Origin: Flavobacteriaceae bacterium
Lineage (GTDB): Bacteria > Bacteroidota > Bacteroidia > Flavobacteriales > Flavobacteriaceae
Length of the DNA: 64,000 bases
Reading direction: 5' to 3'
Assembly (NCBI GenBank): GCA_028284005.1
Contig: JANQSO010000010.1
Location: 1 to 64,000, forward strand
Below the pieces are notes generated by a model. That model was not told the origin of the DNA. It ran no database searches and was given only the letters and a program-made list of their open reading frames with translations. Position 1 is the first letter of the stretch, and every line of letters begins with the position of its first letter. The position numbers were made by a program, and so were the translations under genes. Positions 19,125 through 27,382 of the stretch are shown here, in pieces.

Positions 19125-19128
19125 CAGA

Positions 19129-19887
19129 ATGAAAAAGACGTTAAAAAAGACTCTAACTTTAGTTGCTTTGCTATTGGGATTAATGATATTCTTGCTTTAC
19201 ATTCTCTTTGGAGAAAGTTATGAGTATTATAAAATACAATCCAATCTTGAAAAGATTAATGTTGATAGCCTAAGTAAATATTATCAAATTTTTAGGATAG
19301 AAAATGAATCAAGAGATTATGATGAAGTTGATTTTTTTAATTTCTTAACAGATAAAAATTTAATATTAAAAAATCAATTATCTAAATATAATATTAAATT
19401 AAATTCTGAATTTGTATCTAATCAGAAAAATGTGTTTAAAGGATTTTATCATATAGGTCCTGACGATGTTGATGATAATATGGAAAATTTATTAGTTGAA
19501 AATGATATTACTTCTTTAAAAGGAGATATACTTTTACCAACAAAGAATTATTATAACATAAAAACAAATAATATATATGGAATAAGGAATGGTGAAGTAA
19601 TTAATCTCGGAATATTTAATCCAATTTCGATTGTTGCAAAATCTATTCCTTGTGAAGGGAATGTAAAGATAAAACTTGACACAATTGATTTTGGAGTAAA
19701 TATAATTAGATTTCACAATCAAAAGAGCAGTATTAAAAATGAGATTGATAATGAAACTTTAGGCATTATTTTGAATGATTCTTTATTGAAGTCAATAGTT
19801 AAAATAAATGATCACCTTTATATTCCCTTTAATACCTATAAACCTAAAAGTTATTTTTATTGTGATGAAAATATTGACATTGATTAA
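19129..19887 (+). CDS. Membrane-anchored protein, candidate immunity protein for the RHS tip
   Basis: 252 aa from the ATG at 19129, 4 bases after the RHS stop. A possible start at 19099 would overlap the RHS gene and put charged residues before the membrane segment. One N-terminal transmembrane helix (about 10-28, VALLLGLMIFLLYILFG) is followed by a soluble Asn/Lys/Ile-rich domain of unknown fold. Its position directly behind a swapped RHS tip and its matching AT-rich composition suggest an immunity or accessory role. No immunity family is recognised. Confidence 0.55.
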   Translation: MKKTLKKTLTLVALLLGLMIFLLYILFGESYEYYKIQSNLEKINVDSLSKYYQIFRIENESRDYDEVDFFNFLTDKNLILKNQLSKYNIKLNSEFVSNQKNVFKGFYHIGPDDVDDNMENLLVENDITSLKGDILLPTKNYYNIKTNNIYGIRNGEVINLGIFNPISIVAKSIPCEGNVKIKLDTIDFGVNIIRFHNQKSSIKNEIDNETLGIILNDSLLKSIVKINDHLYIPFNTYKPKSYFYCDENIDID

Positions 19888-19941
19888 GGTAATGAATAAT
19901 GAAGTTAATTGTTATGATGGTTTTGATGTTGGTCCCTGTCC

Positions 19942-19962
19942 CCACTAGCTGTAAGCTAGTGG
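19942..19962. repeat. REP-like palindrome, copy 1
   Basis: Perfect 8-bp stem CCACTAGC/GCTAGTGG with loop TGTAA, preceded by CCCTG and followed by TTTA. It shares layout with copy 2 at 20897-20920 (CCCTG, 2-3 bases, palindrome starting CC and ending GG, TTTA) although the stem bases differ. This covariation implies a structured mobile palindrome rather than chance. Confidence 0.6.
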
Positions 19963-20025
19963 TTTACTGAAATAAACACAATAAAAAATAATTTTATTAA
20001 ACCTTCCTTAGGAATAATTTTAAAT

Positions 20026-20439
20026 ATGCTTTTTTTTAGAAAAAAAACACCCTTAACTCCTATGAGTGAATACAGGGAAGAATATATTCTAATCCTATCA
20101 AATTTAAGTAAAATTCTTTCTAGGAATAATAGTATTGGTAAAAAACAGTTTATTGAATTCTTAATAAACTGTTTAAATGAAAATCAACTAGATAAATTTC
20201 AGAGAGAAATTAATTCTTTAGATATGTGGGGAGGAGCAGGAGCAGTTTGGGATATCTACATTGAGGATGAAAATCTCTACAAGGATTTTAAGAATAATAT
20301 TATAAAACTAATTGATTTGATGGAAAAATCTCAAAAATTAAAACGATCTGTAAGATCAGTGAGGAATATTTTTAAATTTAATAAAAATGATTCTATTATT
20401 TGGGATGTTAATAGTATAGAAAGATTAAAAAAAGATTAA
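20026..20439 (+). CDS. Small cytoplasmic protein, candidate orphan immunity protein
   Basis: 137 aa, no signal or membrane segment. The central motif DMWGGAGAVWDIYIED is conspicuous: Trp/Gly-rich motifs of this kind occur in small immunity-type proteins next to polymorphic toxins. That is a resemblance noticed by eye, not a database match. It is AT-rich like its neighbours. REP-like palindromes flank it and the next gene, so the pair may be one mobile or displaced cassette. Confidence 0.5.
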   Translation: MLFFRKKTPLTPMSEYREEYILILSNLSKILSRNNSIGKKQFIEFLINCLNENQLDKFQREINSLDMWGGAGAVWDIYIEDENLYKDFKNNIIKLIDLMEKSQKLKRSVRSVRNIFKFNKNDSIIWDVNSIERLKKD

Positions 20440-20474
20440 AAAAAGATTAAATCAACTCAATAAGATCTATACTA

Positions 20475-20852
20475 ATGATTAGAACTCGAGTTTCAATAGT
20501 TTTATTTTTTATTTTGCTTAGTTTTCTAAGTTTTGGCCAAGAAAATGATTATGAATTGTTTATAATGGTAAAGGATAATAAAGGAGACCTAATTAATTCT
20601 ATTGACTGTGGACCGTTAATTAACTTTTCTTATAATCAAGAGAAAAAGACTTATGAAATTGTGTATAGCATAGATAATGACAATGTTTATATTCATTTTA
20701 AATATTTAAATAATAAACAGGACTTAATTTTATTGGGAGATCATCGAGACTTGATTTTTAATTTTAATGAGCAAGAAGATATTTTAGAATTTATATCAAA
20801 GCCAAAAGATAATTTGATATTTGTTTATAGGATAGAAAAAAACAGTTCCTAA
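20475..20852 (+). CDS. Secreted small protein of unknown function
   Basis: 125 aa with a signal peptide (residues 1-21, LSFLSFGQ). The mature part begins ENDYELFIMVKDNKGDLI and looks beta-rich. It follows the preceding gene by 35 bases and is equally AT-rich. It lies inside the REP-bounded segment, so an accessory role in the RHS locus is possible but unproven. Confidence 0.5.
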   Translation: MIRTRVSIVLFFILLSFLSFGQENDYELFIMVKDNKGDLINSIDCGPLINFSYNQEKKTYEIVYSIDNDNVYIHFKYLNNKQDLILLGDHRDLIFNFNEQEDILEFISKPKDNLIFVYRIEKNSS

Positions 20853-20896
20853 TTATCTTTAACTAACTTTCTAGTAGAAGTAGCAAAAACCCTGCT

Positions 20897-20920
20897 ACCG
20901 CCAGGTTCTTACCTGGTGGT
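20897..20920. repeat. REP-like palindrome, copy 2
   Basis: A 10-bp stem (ACCGCCAGGT with ACCTGGTGGT, one G-T wobble, loop TCTT), preceded by CCCTG and followed by TTTA, the same frame as copy 1 at 19942-19962. No REP-associated transposase gene is present in the window. Confidence 0.6.
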
Positions 20921-21022
20921 TTAAACTACTGTTATATTTGTTTGCTGCTAGTATGATTGAACCATTCTAACGATTATCCTGCTACTAGTGATCCTAAAAA
21001 AAAATAAATAAACTCCGGAAAA

Positions 21023-21066
21023 CTGACAAATGTCATACTTATGAAGTATATTAAAGGATAATTTTA
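21023..21066 (+). promoter_or_regulatory. nap operon control region with FNR/FixK-like site
   Basis: CTGAC-AAAT-GTCAT (21023-21036) matches 8 of 10 arm bases of the Crp/Fnr-family pattern TTGAC-N4-GTCAA. A second perfect palindrome ATACTT-ATG-AAGTAT follows at 21035-21049. TAATTTTA at 21059-21066 is one base off the -7 consensus and stands about 33 bases from the first site's centre, a usual place for activation. Anaerobic or nitrogen-oxide control of nap is expected from known systems. Confidence 0.45.
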
Positions 21067-21089
21067 TCGAGCTTTTTTAAACACAGACC

Positions 21090-21329
21090 ATGCCCATAAA
21101 AAGTTATTTGGCACACCCGCATGACGGACAAAAAGAAAGGCTTATAGAAGAACTTTCGGCACTCAAAGAATGTGATGTGCTTCCTTCCCAAAATAAAGAG
21201 GTTATCGTTCTGGTAACCGATACCGAAGATGAGGACCGGGAAAAGATCTTAAAACAAAAACTGGAGGCCATCAGCAGTTTGAAATTACTGGCTATGGTAT
21301 CCGGATTCAATACACCACAAAACAATTAA
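21090..21329 (+). CDS. napD: NapD-like chaperone for NapA maturation
   Basis: 79 aa, the size of NapD, which binds the Tat signal of NapA and holds it until the molybdenum cofactor is inserted. The ferredoxin-like pattern is visible (beta strand around SYLAHPHDG, a helix ERLIEELSALKECDVLP, a VIVLVTDTEDED strand and a final helix and strand). Similarity is weak, so the name rests mainly on size, fold pattern and its place 3 bases before napA. Confidence 0.75.
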   Translation: MPIKSYLAHPHDGQKERLIEELSALKECDVLPSQNKEVIVLVTDTEDEDREKILKQKLEAISSLKLLAMVSGFNTPQNN

Positions 21330-21332
21330 TGT

Positions 21333-23660
21333 ATGTATACATCAATATCCAACAGAAGGGATTTCATAAAGAAGATGGCACAATTATCGGCAATAACTGC
21401 CGCAGCCACCATGTTTCCGGGTATTTTATTTGCTGAAGAACAGGAAGAAGGCCTTCCAAAAGGAGGCAATCTGGATTGGAAAAAAGCACCATGCCGGTTT
21501 TGCGGTGTAGGCTGTGGAGTTCTGGTAGGCGTTGAAGAAGGTAAGGCAGTTGCCGTAAAAGGGGACCCTGCTTCTTCCGTAAATAAAGGATTGTGCTGTG
21601 TAAAAGGCTACCATTCCGTGATGGCGCTCTATGGTAAGGACCGCTTGACAAAACCCTTAGTGAAGAAGAACGGGAGGTATGTGGAAACTTCGATGGATGA
21701 AGCATTGGACCTGATCGCTTCAAAAATGAAGGAAACTATCAAAGACCATGGAAAAGATGCGGTTTCCATTTATGGTTCCGGACAGTGGACGATTCCGGAT
21801 GGCTATGCCGCTTCAAAGCTGTTCAAAGGATGTATCGGGACCAATAATGTGGAAGCCAATGCCCGCTTGTGTATGGCAAGTGCGGTGACCGGGTTCCTGA
21901 CATCTTTCGGACTGGACGAACCCATGGGCTGCTATGAAGATATTGACTATGCGGACGTTTTTGTCCTATGGGGGAATAATATGGCAGAAATGCACCCGGT
22001 ACTGTTTTCCAGGCTGCTGGACCAGCGCTTAAAAAGAGGCGTAAAGATCATAGATTTTGCTACCCGCACCACCCGTACAAGTATGGCGGCGGATAAATCC
22101 ATTTTGTTTCTGCCGCAAACAGACCTGGCGGTTGCCAATGCTATTTGTTACGAGATCATTAAGAATGGCTGGGTCAATGAGACCTTTGTAAAAAAACACT
22201 GTAACTTCAGTAAAGGTTTGACCAATATGGGTTACGGCCTGGAGGACAAATATAAGTTCAAGGACAAGCCGGAAGCGATAAGTTTTGAAGCCTTTAAAAC
22301 CTTCCTGGAAGATTATACTCCTGAGAAAGTAGAAAAGATATCCGGTGTTTCTGCCAGGGATATCAAATATATGGCAGCCTATTACGGTGACCCTAACAAA
22401 AAGGTAATGTCCCTCTGGTGTATGGGACCAAATCAGCATAGCAGGGGAACCTGGATGAATAACCTGATCTATAACATTCACTTGCTCACCGGAAAGATAT
22501 CAACACCCGGGAACAGCCCTTTCTCATTAACAGGGCAGCCCTCTGCCTGTGGTACTGTGCGAGAAGTAGGAACGCTTACCCACAAACTGCCACACGGAGT
22601 GGTCATGAAAAAGGAACACCGTGAATTTGCTGCAAAGATCTGGGATGTTCCGGTTGAGAATATCGACCCGAAACCCACCTATCATACCGTTGAAATGTTC
22701 AGAGCTTTGGATAGGGGAGATATCCGTTTTATGTGGATACAGGTAACCAATCCTATGGTGACCATACCCAAGTTAAAGCGCTATAGGGACGCGGCAAAAA
22801 AAGAAGGGCGCTTCATCGTGGTTTCTGATATTTATCCGACACCCACAACCGATATTGCAGATGTCATATTGCCATCGGCCATGTGGGTCGAACGTGAAGG
22901 AATGTATGGTAATTCCGAACGACGAACACAATATTTTGAACAAATGGTACAACCTCCGGGAGAAGCCATGAGTGATACCTGGCAGCTGATCGAAGTTGCC
23001 AAGCGAATGGGCTTCGAAAAACAATTCTACTATAAAGAAGAGACCCATGTAGAAGAAATTTACACGGAATACCGGAAACATCACGATAATAAAAAGCATA
23101 ATATGGCTCCGTTACAGGTGCTGAAGGAAAACCCCGGAATGCAGTGGCCCTATGTGGATGGGAAGCCTACAAAATGGCGTTTCAATTCCAAATATGACCC
23201 TGCCTGTAGCAATGGGGAAGAATTTCATTTTTACGGCAAACCGGACGGTAAGGCCATTATCTGGCAACGTCCTTACGAGCCCGCTGCCGAATCCCCCGAT
23301 TCGGAATATCCGTTCTGGCTCAATACGGGCCGCGTCGTTGAACACTGGCATACAGGTTCCATGACCCGCAGAATACCGGTATTGCACAGAGCAATGCCAC
23401 ACGCCTATGTAGAATTGAATCCCGGCGATGCAAAACGTATGCAGATACGTACCGGGGATAAAGTGAAGCTAACGACCCGGCGGGGGGAGATCGTACTGCC
23501 CGCCTCGGTGAATGAGCGTGGTGTACCCGCCCCAATGCAGGTATTCGTTCCGTTTTTTGATGAGAGTATGTTGATCAATGACATCACATTGGATTCTTTT
23601 TGCCCGATCTCAAAAGAACCGGACTATAAGAAATGTGCTGTCAAAGTAGAAAAAGCATAA
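21333..23660 (+). CDS. napA: Periplasmic nitrate reductase catalytic subunit
   Basis: 775 aa. A Tat signal (SNRRDFIKK, residues 6-14, then a hydrophobic stretch) directs export after folding. The [4Fe-4S] motif is C54-x2-C57-x3-C61-x27-C89, and the Mo ligand Cys is in NARLCMASAVTGF (C180). Segments CYEDIDYADVFVLWGNNMAEMHPV and the C-terminal molybdopterin-binding domain (WLNTGRVVEHWHTGSMTRR) are characteristic of NapA. It reduces nitrate to nitrite with bis-MGD molybdenum. Electrons should come from the multihaem and NrfCD-like proteins encoded downstream. Confidence 0.95.
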   Translation: MYTSISNRRDFIKKMAQLSAITAAATMFPGILFAEEQEEGLPKGGNLDWKKAPCRFCGVGCGVLVGVEEGKAVAVKGDPASSVNKGLCCVKGYHSVMALYGKDRLTKPLVKKNGRYVETSMDEALDLIASKMKETIKDHGKDAVSIYGSGQWTIPDGYAASKLFKGCIGTNNVEANARLCMASAVTGFLTSFGLDEPMGCYEDIDYADVFVLWGNNMAEMHPVLFSRLLDQRLKRGVKIIDFATRTTRTSMAADKSILFLPQTDLAVANAICYEIIKNGWVNETFVKKHCNFSKGLTNMGYGLEDKYKFKDKPEAISFEAFKTFLEDYTPEKVEKISGVSARDIKYMAAYYGDPNKKVMSLWCMGPNQHSRGTWMNNLIYNIHLLTGKISTPGNSPFSLTGQPSACGTVREVGTLTHKLPHGVVMKKEHREFAAKIWDVPVENIDPKPTYHTVEMFRALDRGDIRFMWIQVTNPMVTIPKLKRYRDAAKKEGRFIVVSDIYPTPTTDIADVILPSAMWVEREGMYGNSERRTQYFEQMVQPPGEAMSDTWQLIEVAKRMGFEKQFYYKEETHVEEIYTEYRKHHDNKKHNMAPLQVLKENPGMQWPYVDGKPTKWRFNSKYDPACSNGEEFHFYGKPDGKAIIWQRPYEPAAESPDSEYPFWLNTGRVVEHWHTGSMTRRIPVLHRAMPHAYVELNPGDAKRMQIRTGDKVKLTTRRGEIVLPASVNERGVPAPMQVFVPFFDESMLINDITLDSFCPISKEPDYKKCAVKVEKA

Positions 23661-23664
23661 TACT

Positions 23665-24360
23665 ATGAGAAAACGATTAGGTATCATATCATTGTTCGTG
23701 CTTTTGTTCATCACCTTTATTGCGGTTTGGAACTATAGTTACTATGAAGGACTGGAAGAAGCGTATGTTCCTGTTGAAAAGGACAAGGAACTTCCGGTGA
23801 TCCCTTCGGAAATAGGTGTTTTTCAACGTTCGCAATATGCACTGGAATATGCCAACATGGCCGTTGATGAAAAGTACCAGCGCTCCTTAAGTACGTATTA
23901 CGATAACAGGGCATTTTATGGAGCTCCTCCAAGTATTCCGCATGATGTGGAAAATGAGCGGAATATGGGAGAGAACAGTTGTCTGAAATGCCATGAGAAC
24001 GGAGGCTTTGCCGAAAAGTTCAATGCATACGCACCCGTAACACCACATCCCGAAATGATAAACTGCCGTCAATGCCACGTGCCGCAGCAGTCCCAAACGG
24101 TGTTTAAAGGCTCCAATTTTGAAAAAGGGACCATTCCTTTGGTTGGTGTGAACAGTGCTTTGGAGGGAGGCCCTCCGGCCATACCACATCAATTACAATT
24201 ACGTGAAAATTGTTTGGCGTGCCATGCGGGTCCCAGTGCGCCTAAAGAAATACGCGTAACACACCCGGAACGCATTAATTGCCGTCAATGCCATGTTCCA
24301 AACGATAAAGAGACCAAAGAAACAGGAATTTTTAACAGAGCCAACCCTCATGAACAATAA
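23665..24360 (+). CDS. napB: Tetrahaem cytochrome c, two fused NapB-like units
   Basis: 231 aa with an uncleaved or cleaved N-terminal hydrophobic helix (7-23). Four CxxCH motifs: CLKCH 106, CRQCH 134, CLACH 183, CRQCH 206. Each half reads PP.IPH ... CL.CH ... PHPE or THPE ... INCRQCHVP, the signature of dihaem NapB. So the gene looks like an internal duplication giving four haems instead of two. It should pass electrons to NapA. The 3' end overlaps the next gene by 11 bases. Confidence 0.85.
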   Translation: MRKRLGIISLFVLLFITFIAVWNYSYYEGLEEAYVPVEKDKELPVIPSEIGVFQRSQYALEYANMAVDEKYQRSLSTYYDNRAFYGAPPSIPHDVENERNMGENSCLKCHENGGFAEKFNAYAPVTPHPEMINCRQCHVPQQSQTVFKGSNFEKGTIPLVGVNSALEGGPPAIPHQLQLRENCLACHAGPSAPKEIRVTHPERINCRQCHVPNDKETKETGIFNRANPHEQ

Positions 24361-24973
24361 TGTTATCTATAAAATAATTGGTATTCTATGTGTAGCCCTG
24401 CTGGCTGCTTCGTGTAAACACCACGAAGAGGAATACCATAGTATTACCGATAAGATAGAAGCTGAGAGTAAAGACTATCATGGGATTTCCACTTCTTCGG
24501 AAGAACACCTTGAGGGCCTTACCATGATCGAGGTTACCGAAAACGGAATTACTTTCCTGATCCCGGAGCGTAAGGGCGAGATCAAATCCTATGCCTGTAC
24601 GGAGTGCCATAACAAGCCTTTGGACCAAATGCAAAGCAAGGACCTGAAGAAGGCACACTGGGATATTAAGCTGAATCATGCAGACGAGAATACGATGAAT
24701 TGTATCACCTGCCACGATGGTAACGATATGGACCACCTGAAGAGCTTAACATTTAAAACGATCGATTTTGACAGGAGCTATCAGGTGTGTAGCCAGTGCC
24801 ACACCAGGCAATTCACCGATTGGACAGGAGGAGCACACGGAAAGCGTATTGAGAGCTGGGCTCCGCCGCGGGCATCCATGACCTGTGTGAACTGCCATGA
24901 CCCCCATAAACCACATTTCGAATCGAAGTGGCCGGAAAGATACAACACACAAAAGGTTGAAGAACGTAAATAA
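24350..24973 (+). CDS. Tetrahaem cytochrome c lipoprotein
   Basis: 207 aa from the ATG at 24350; an earlier in-frame start would lie inside the previous gene and lose the lipoprotein signal. Lipobox LLAASC (C22). Four CxxCH motifs: CTECH 83, CITCH 118, CSQCH 147, CVNCH 179, plus extra His residues (NHADENTMN, GGAHGKR) that can be distal ligands. It is not NapC-like (no membrane-anchored NapC/NirT fold). It probably relays electrons between the NrfCD-like module and the NapB-like cytochrome. Confidence 0.8.
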   Translation: MNNNVIYKIIGILCVALLAASCKHHEEEYHSITDKIEAESKDYHGISTSSEEHLEGLTMIEVTENGITFLIPERKGEIKSYACTECHNKPLDQMQSKDLKKAHWDIKLNHADENTMNCITCHDGNDMDHLKSLTFKTIDFDRSYQVCSQCHTRQFTDWTGGAHGKRIESWAPPRASMTCVNCHDPHKPHFESKWPERYNTQKVEERK

Positions 24974-24979
24974 TCAGGT

Positions 24980-26056
24980 ATGAGCGACAACAGGAAAAAA
25001 TGGTTCTCTCTGGACCTCGGGAACAAAAGAAAAGAAACAACGGCATGTGGTTGTGGCAATGCAGAAGGTACATGCAACTCTAAAAGCAATGCTATTGGGG
25101 AAGAGAGGCACAAAGATGGTTTTGACCAGGTGTTCGATGTGCAAATGGGGAGGCGTACCGCTTTTAAAAAACTAACAGCAGGTCTAATGATAGGGGCAGG
25201 GGCCATATCTACATCTTGTAGTTTGGTAGCCGGAGACGAAACCAAAGAAAAAGCGCAAATTGATTGGGAAGAGCAATTTAAAGGAAACTATAAATTAATG
25301 ACCGATGACGAAAAGAAAGCGACCATCGACCGGCTCACACGTTCCTATCAGCTCCGTACCGGAAAAACGATCAATATGTCTGCTAAGAATGCAGAAAAAA
25401 ATGTGCTCTTTGGATACGCTTTCAATATTTCGAAATGCCAGGGATATATGGATTGTGTGAATGCTTGTGTTGAAGAAAATAACCAGGATAGAAAATCGCA
25501 GATGCAATACATCCGTATTCATGAAATGAAGGACGGGAAAGGATTCAATTTCAATGAAGCCGATGATAATTACTATCATGAGGTACCTGCGGAAGGACAT
25601 TTTTATATGGGAACACAGTGCTTCCATTGTGACAATCCGCCCTGTGTTGAGGTATGCCCCGTAGAAGCAACCTGGCGGGAAGAAGATGGGTTGGTGGTGA
25701 TAGACTATGATTGGTGTGTAGGCTGTAGGTATTGTATGGCTGCCTGTCCGTATGATGGCCGCCGCTTTAACTGGAGCAAACCGGAAGTACCCGAAAATGA
25801 AGTAAATAAAAATCAGCACTATCTGGGGAACAGGTTACGAAAAAAAGGAGTTATGGAAAAATGTACTTTCTGTGTACAGCGTTCCAGGGCAGGAAAGAAT
25901 CCGGCCTGTGTTGAAGCCTGCCCAACAGGAGCACGCATTTTTGGGAACCTGCTGGATCCAAACAGTACCATCCGTTGGGTATTGGAGAATAAAAAGGTAT
26001 TTCGGTTAAAAGAAGACCTGGGGACAGAACCCAAGTTCTGGTATTTCATGGATTAA
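24980..26056 (+). CDS. NrfC/DsrO-like periplasmic iron-sulfur protein
   Basis: 358 aa. Four ferredoxin-type Cys clusters: CQGYMDCVNACVE (153-165), CFHCDNPPCVEVCP (214-227), CVGCRYCMAACP (246-257) and CTFC ... CVEACP (295-315). A twin-arginine motif GRRTAFKKLTAG starts at 57, preceded by an unusually long n-region with C23, C25 and C32 (TACGCGNAEGTC). It should carry electrons from the NrfD-like membrane protein to the cytochromes. It starts 6 bases after the tetrahaem lipoprotein gene. Confidence 0.85.
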   Translation: MSDNRKKWFSLDLGNKRKETTACGCGNAEGTCNSKSNAIGEERHKDGFDQVFDVQMGRRTAFKKLTAGLMIGAGAISTSCSLVAGDETKEKAQIDWEEQFKGNYKLMTDDEKKATIDRLTRSYQLRTGKTINMSAKNAEKNVLFGYAFNISKCQGYMDCVNACVEENNQDRKSQMQYIRIHEMKDGKGFNFNEADDNYYHEVPAEGHFYMGTQCFHCDNPPCVEVCPVEATWREEDGLVVIDYDWCVGCRYCMAACPYDGRRFNWSKPEVPENEVNKNQHYLGNRLRKKGVMEKCTFCVQRSRAGKNPACVEACPTGARIFGNLLDPNSTIRWVLENKKVFRLKEDLGTEPKFWYFMD

Positions 26057-26127
26057 GGATCGAATAAATAGGGATAAGACACAAAAGAAATGACTAAAAT
26101 AAGAACAAGAGGCTAACAAGAAACACA

Positions 26128-27348
26128 ATGAGAAGACTTAGAGTTTTTGGAAGTTTGGTTAAAGACAGTTTGGATATAATCACCCACGGGTCAAAAAAAT
26201 ATCATTTGTGGATGGCATCTTTGACATTGGTCATGCTAATTGGGATGTACTGTTATTCCATACAATTGGAACAGGGATTAAGTGCTACAGGTATGACGGA
26301 CAGGGTGAGTTGGGGGTTGTACATCTCAAACTTCACTTTTTTGGTGGGAGTAGCTGCTGCTGCGGTCATGTTGGTAATGCCAACCTATGTTCTGAAGGAT
26401 ATTGATTTTAAACAAGCGGTTCTTATTGGCGAAGGAATAGCCGTTGCTGCACTTGTGATGTGTTTGGCATTTGTCATTGCCGATATGGGAGGCCCTTCGG
26501 TACTATGGCACATGATCCCGGGGATAGGAGTATTTAACTTTCCCAATTCCATGCTTACCTGGGATGTTCTGGTACTGAATGGCTATCTGTTCTTAAATGT
26601 TACAATTCCGTTCTATATCCTCTTCAGGCATTACCAGGGGAAAAAGTCAAAATCCAGTGTCTATGTGCCCGGTGCATTGCTGTCTGTCTTCTGGGCAGTG
26701 GCGATCCATTTGGTAACCGCTTTTTTATATCAGGGATTACAGGCACGTCCGTTCTGGAACAATGCCTTACTGGGACCTCGGTTTTTAGCTTCGGCTTTTG
26801 CAGCCGGCCCGGCTTTGATCATTTTGGTCTTAGCGATCATACGCACCTATACCGCATTTAAGATCAAGGACAAAACACTTAAAAAAATTGCAATGGTGGT
26901 AACGGTTGCAGCACAGATCAACCTGATCATGTTGGCTTCGGAATTGTTCAAGGAATTCTACGCGCCTACCCACCATAGTGAGAGCGCTTATTATCTGTTC
27001 TTTGGCCTCGAAGGAAAAACAGCGCTATTACCGTGGATATGGACCGCGATCGGACTGAATGTACTGGCAACGATAATTCTGACCTTCCATAAACTTAGAA
27101 ATAATTTTAGGGTGCTCTTCTTTGCCTGTTTGATCCTCTTCATTGCCATTTGGATCGAAAAAGGATTTGGTTTGATCATTCCCGGCTTCATTCCGGGGCC
27201 ATACGGAAAGATTGCCGAGTATACGCCTACAGGGATAGAGATTGGAGTAACCTTAGGTATTTGGGCCCTGGGAGCCTTTATCTTTACCATCCTTGCCAAA
27301 ACTGCGATCAAGATAGAAACCGGGGCGTTACGGTATAAGGGAAAATAG
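26128..27348 (+). CDS. NrfD/PsrC-family quinol-interacting membrane protein
   Basis: 406 aa with about nine to ten transmembrane helices and no cofactor motif, the pattern of the NrfD/PsrC/DsrP family that oxidises menaquinol at the periplasmic side. Typical segments: WGLYISNFTFLVGVAAAAVM, IADMGGPSVLWHM and a C-terminal PTGIEIGVTLGIWALGAF. It stands 71 bases after the NrfC-like gene and is the last gene of the nap operon. It probably replaces NapC or NapGH as the entry point for electrons. Confidence 0.88.
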   Translation: MRRLRVFGSLVKDSLDIITHGSKKYHLWMASLTLVMLIGMYCYSIQLEQGLSATGMTDRVSWGLYISNFTFLVGVAAAAVMLVMPTYVLKDIDFKQAVLIGEGIAVAALVMCLAFVIADMGGPSVLWHMIPGIGVFNFPNSMLTWDVLVLNGYLFLNVTIPFYILFRHYQGKKSKSSVYVPGALLSVFWAVAIHLVTAFLYQGLQARPFWNNALLGPRFLASAFAAGPALIILVLAIIRTYTAFKIKDKTLKKIAMVVTVAAQINLIMLASELFKEFYAPTHHSESAYYLFFGLEGKTALLPWIWTAIGLNVLATIILTFHKLRNNFRVLFFACLILFIAIWIEKGFGLIIPGFIPGPYGKIAEYTPTGIEIGVTLGIWALGAFIFTILAKTAIKIETGALRYKGK

Positions 27349-27382
27349 GCAGGCACGACTCTTAAAAACTCAGCTTTAAAGT

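Noticed and set aside
19099-19128. Start of the post-RHS gene inside the RHS coding end
   Set aside because: It adds only ten residues and overlaps the RHS gene; ATG 19129 directly precedes the membrane helix.
19892-19948. 18-residue frame ending NCYDGFDVGPCPH before the first REP-like palindrome
   Set aside because: Could be a remnant of an RHS tail, but too short and its stop lies in the palindrome.
24293-24349. Earlier start for the tetrahaem lipoprotein
   Set aside because: It overlaps the NapB-like gene and would remove the export signal from the N-terminus.
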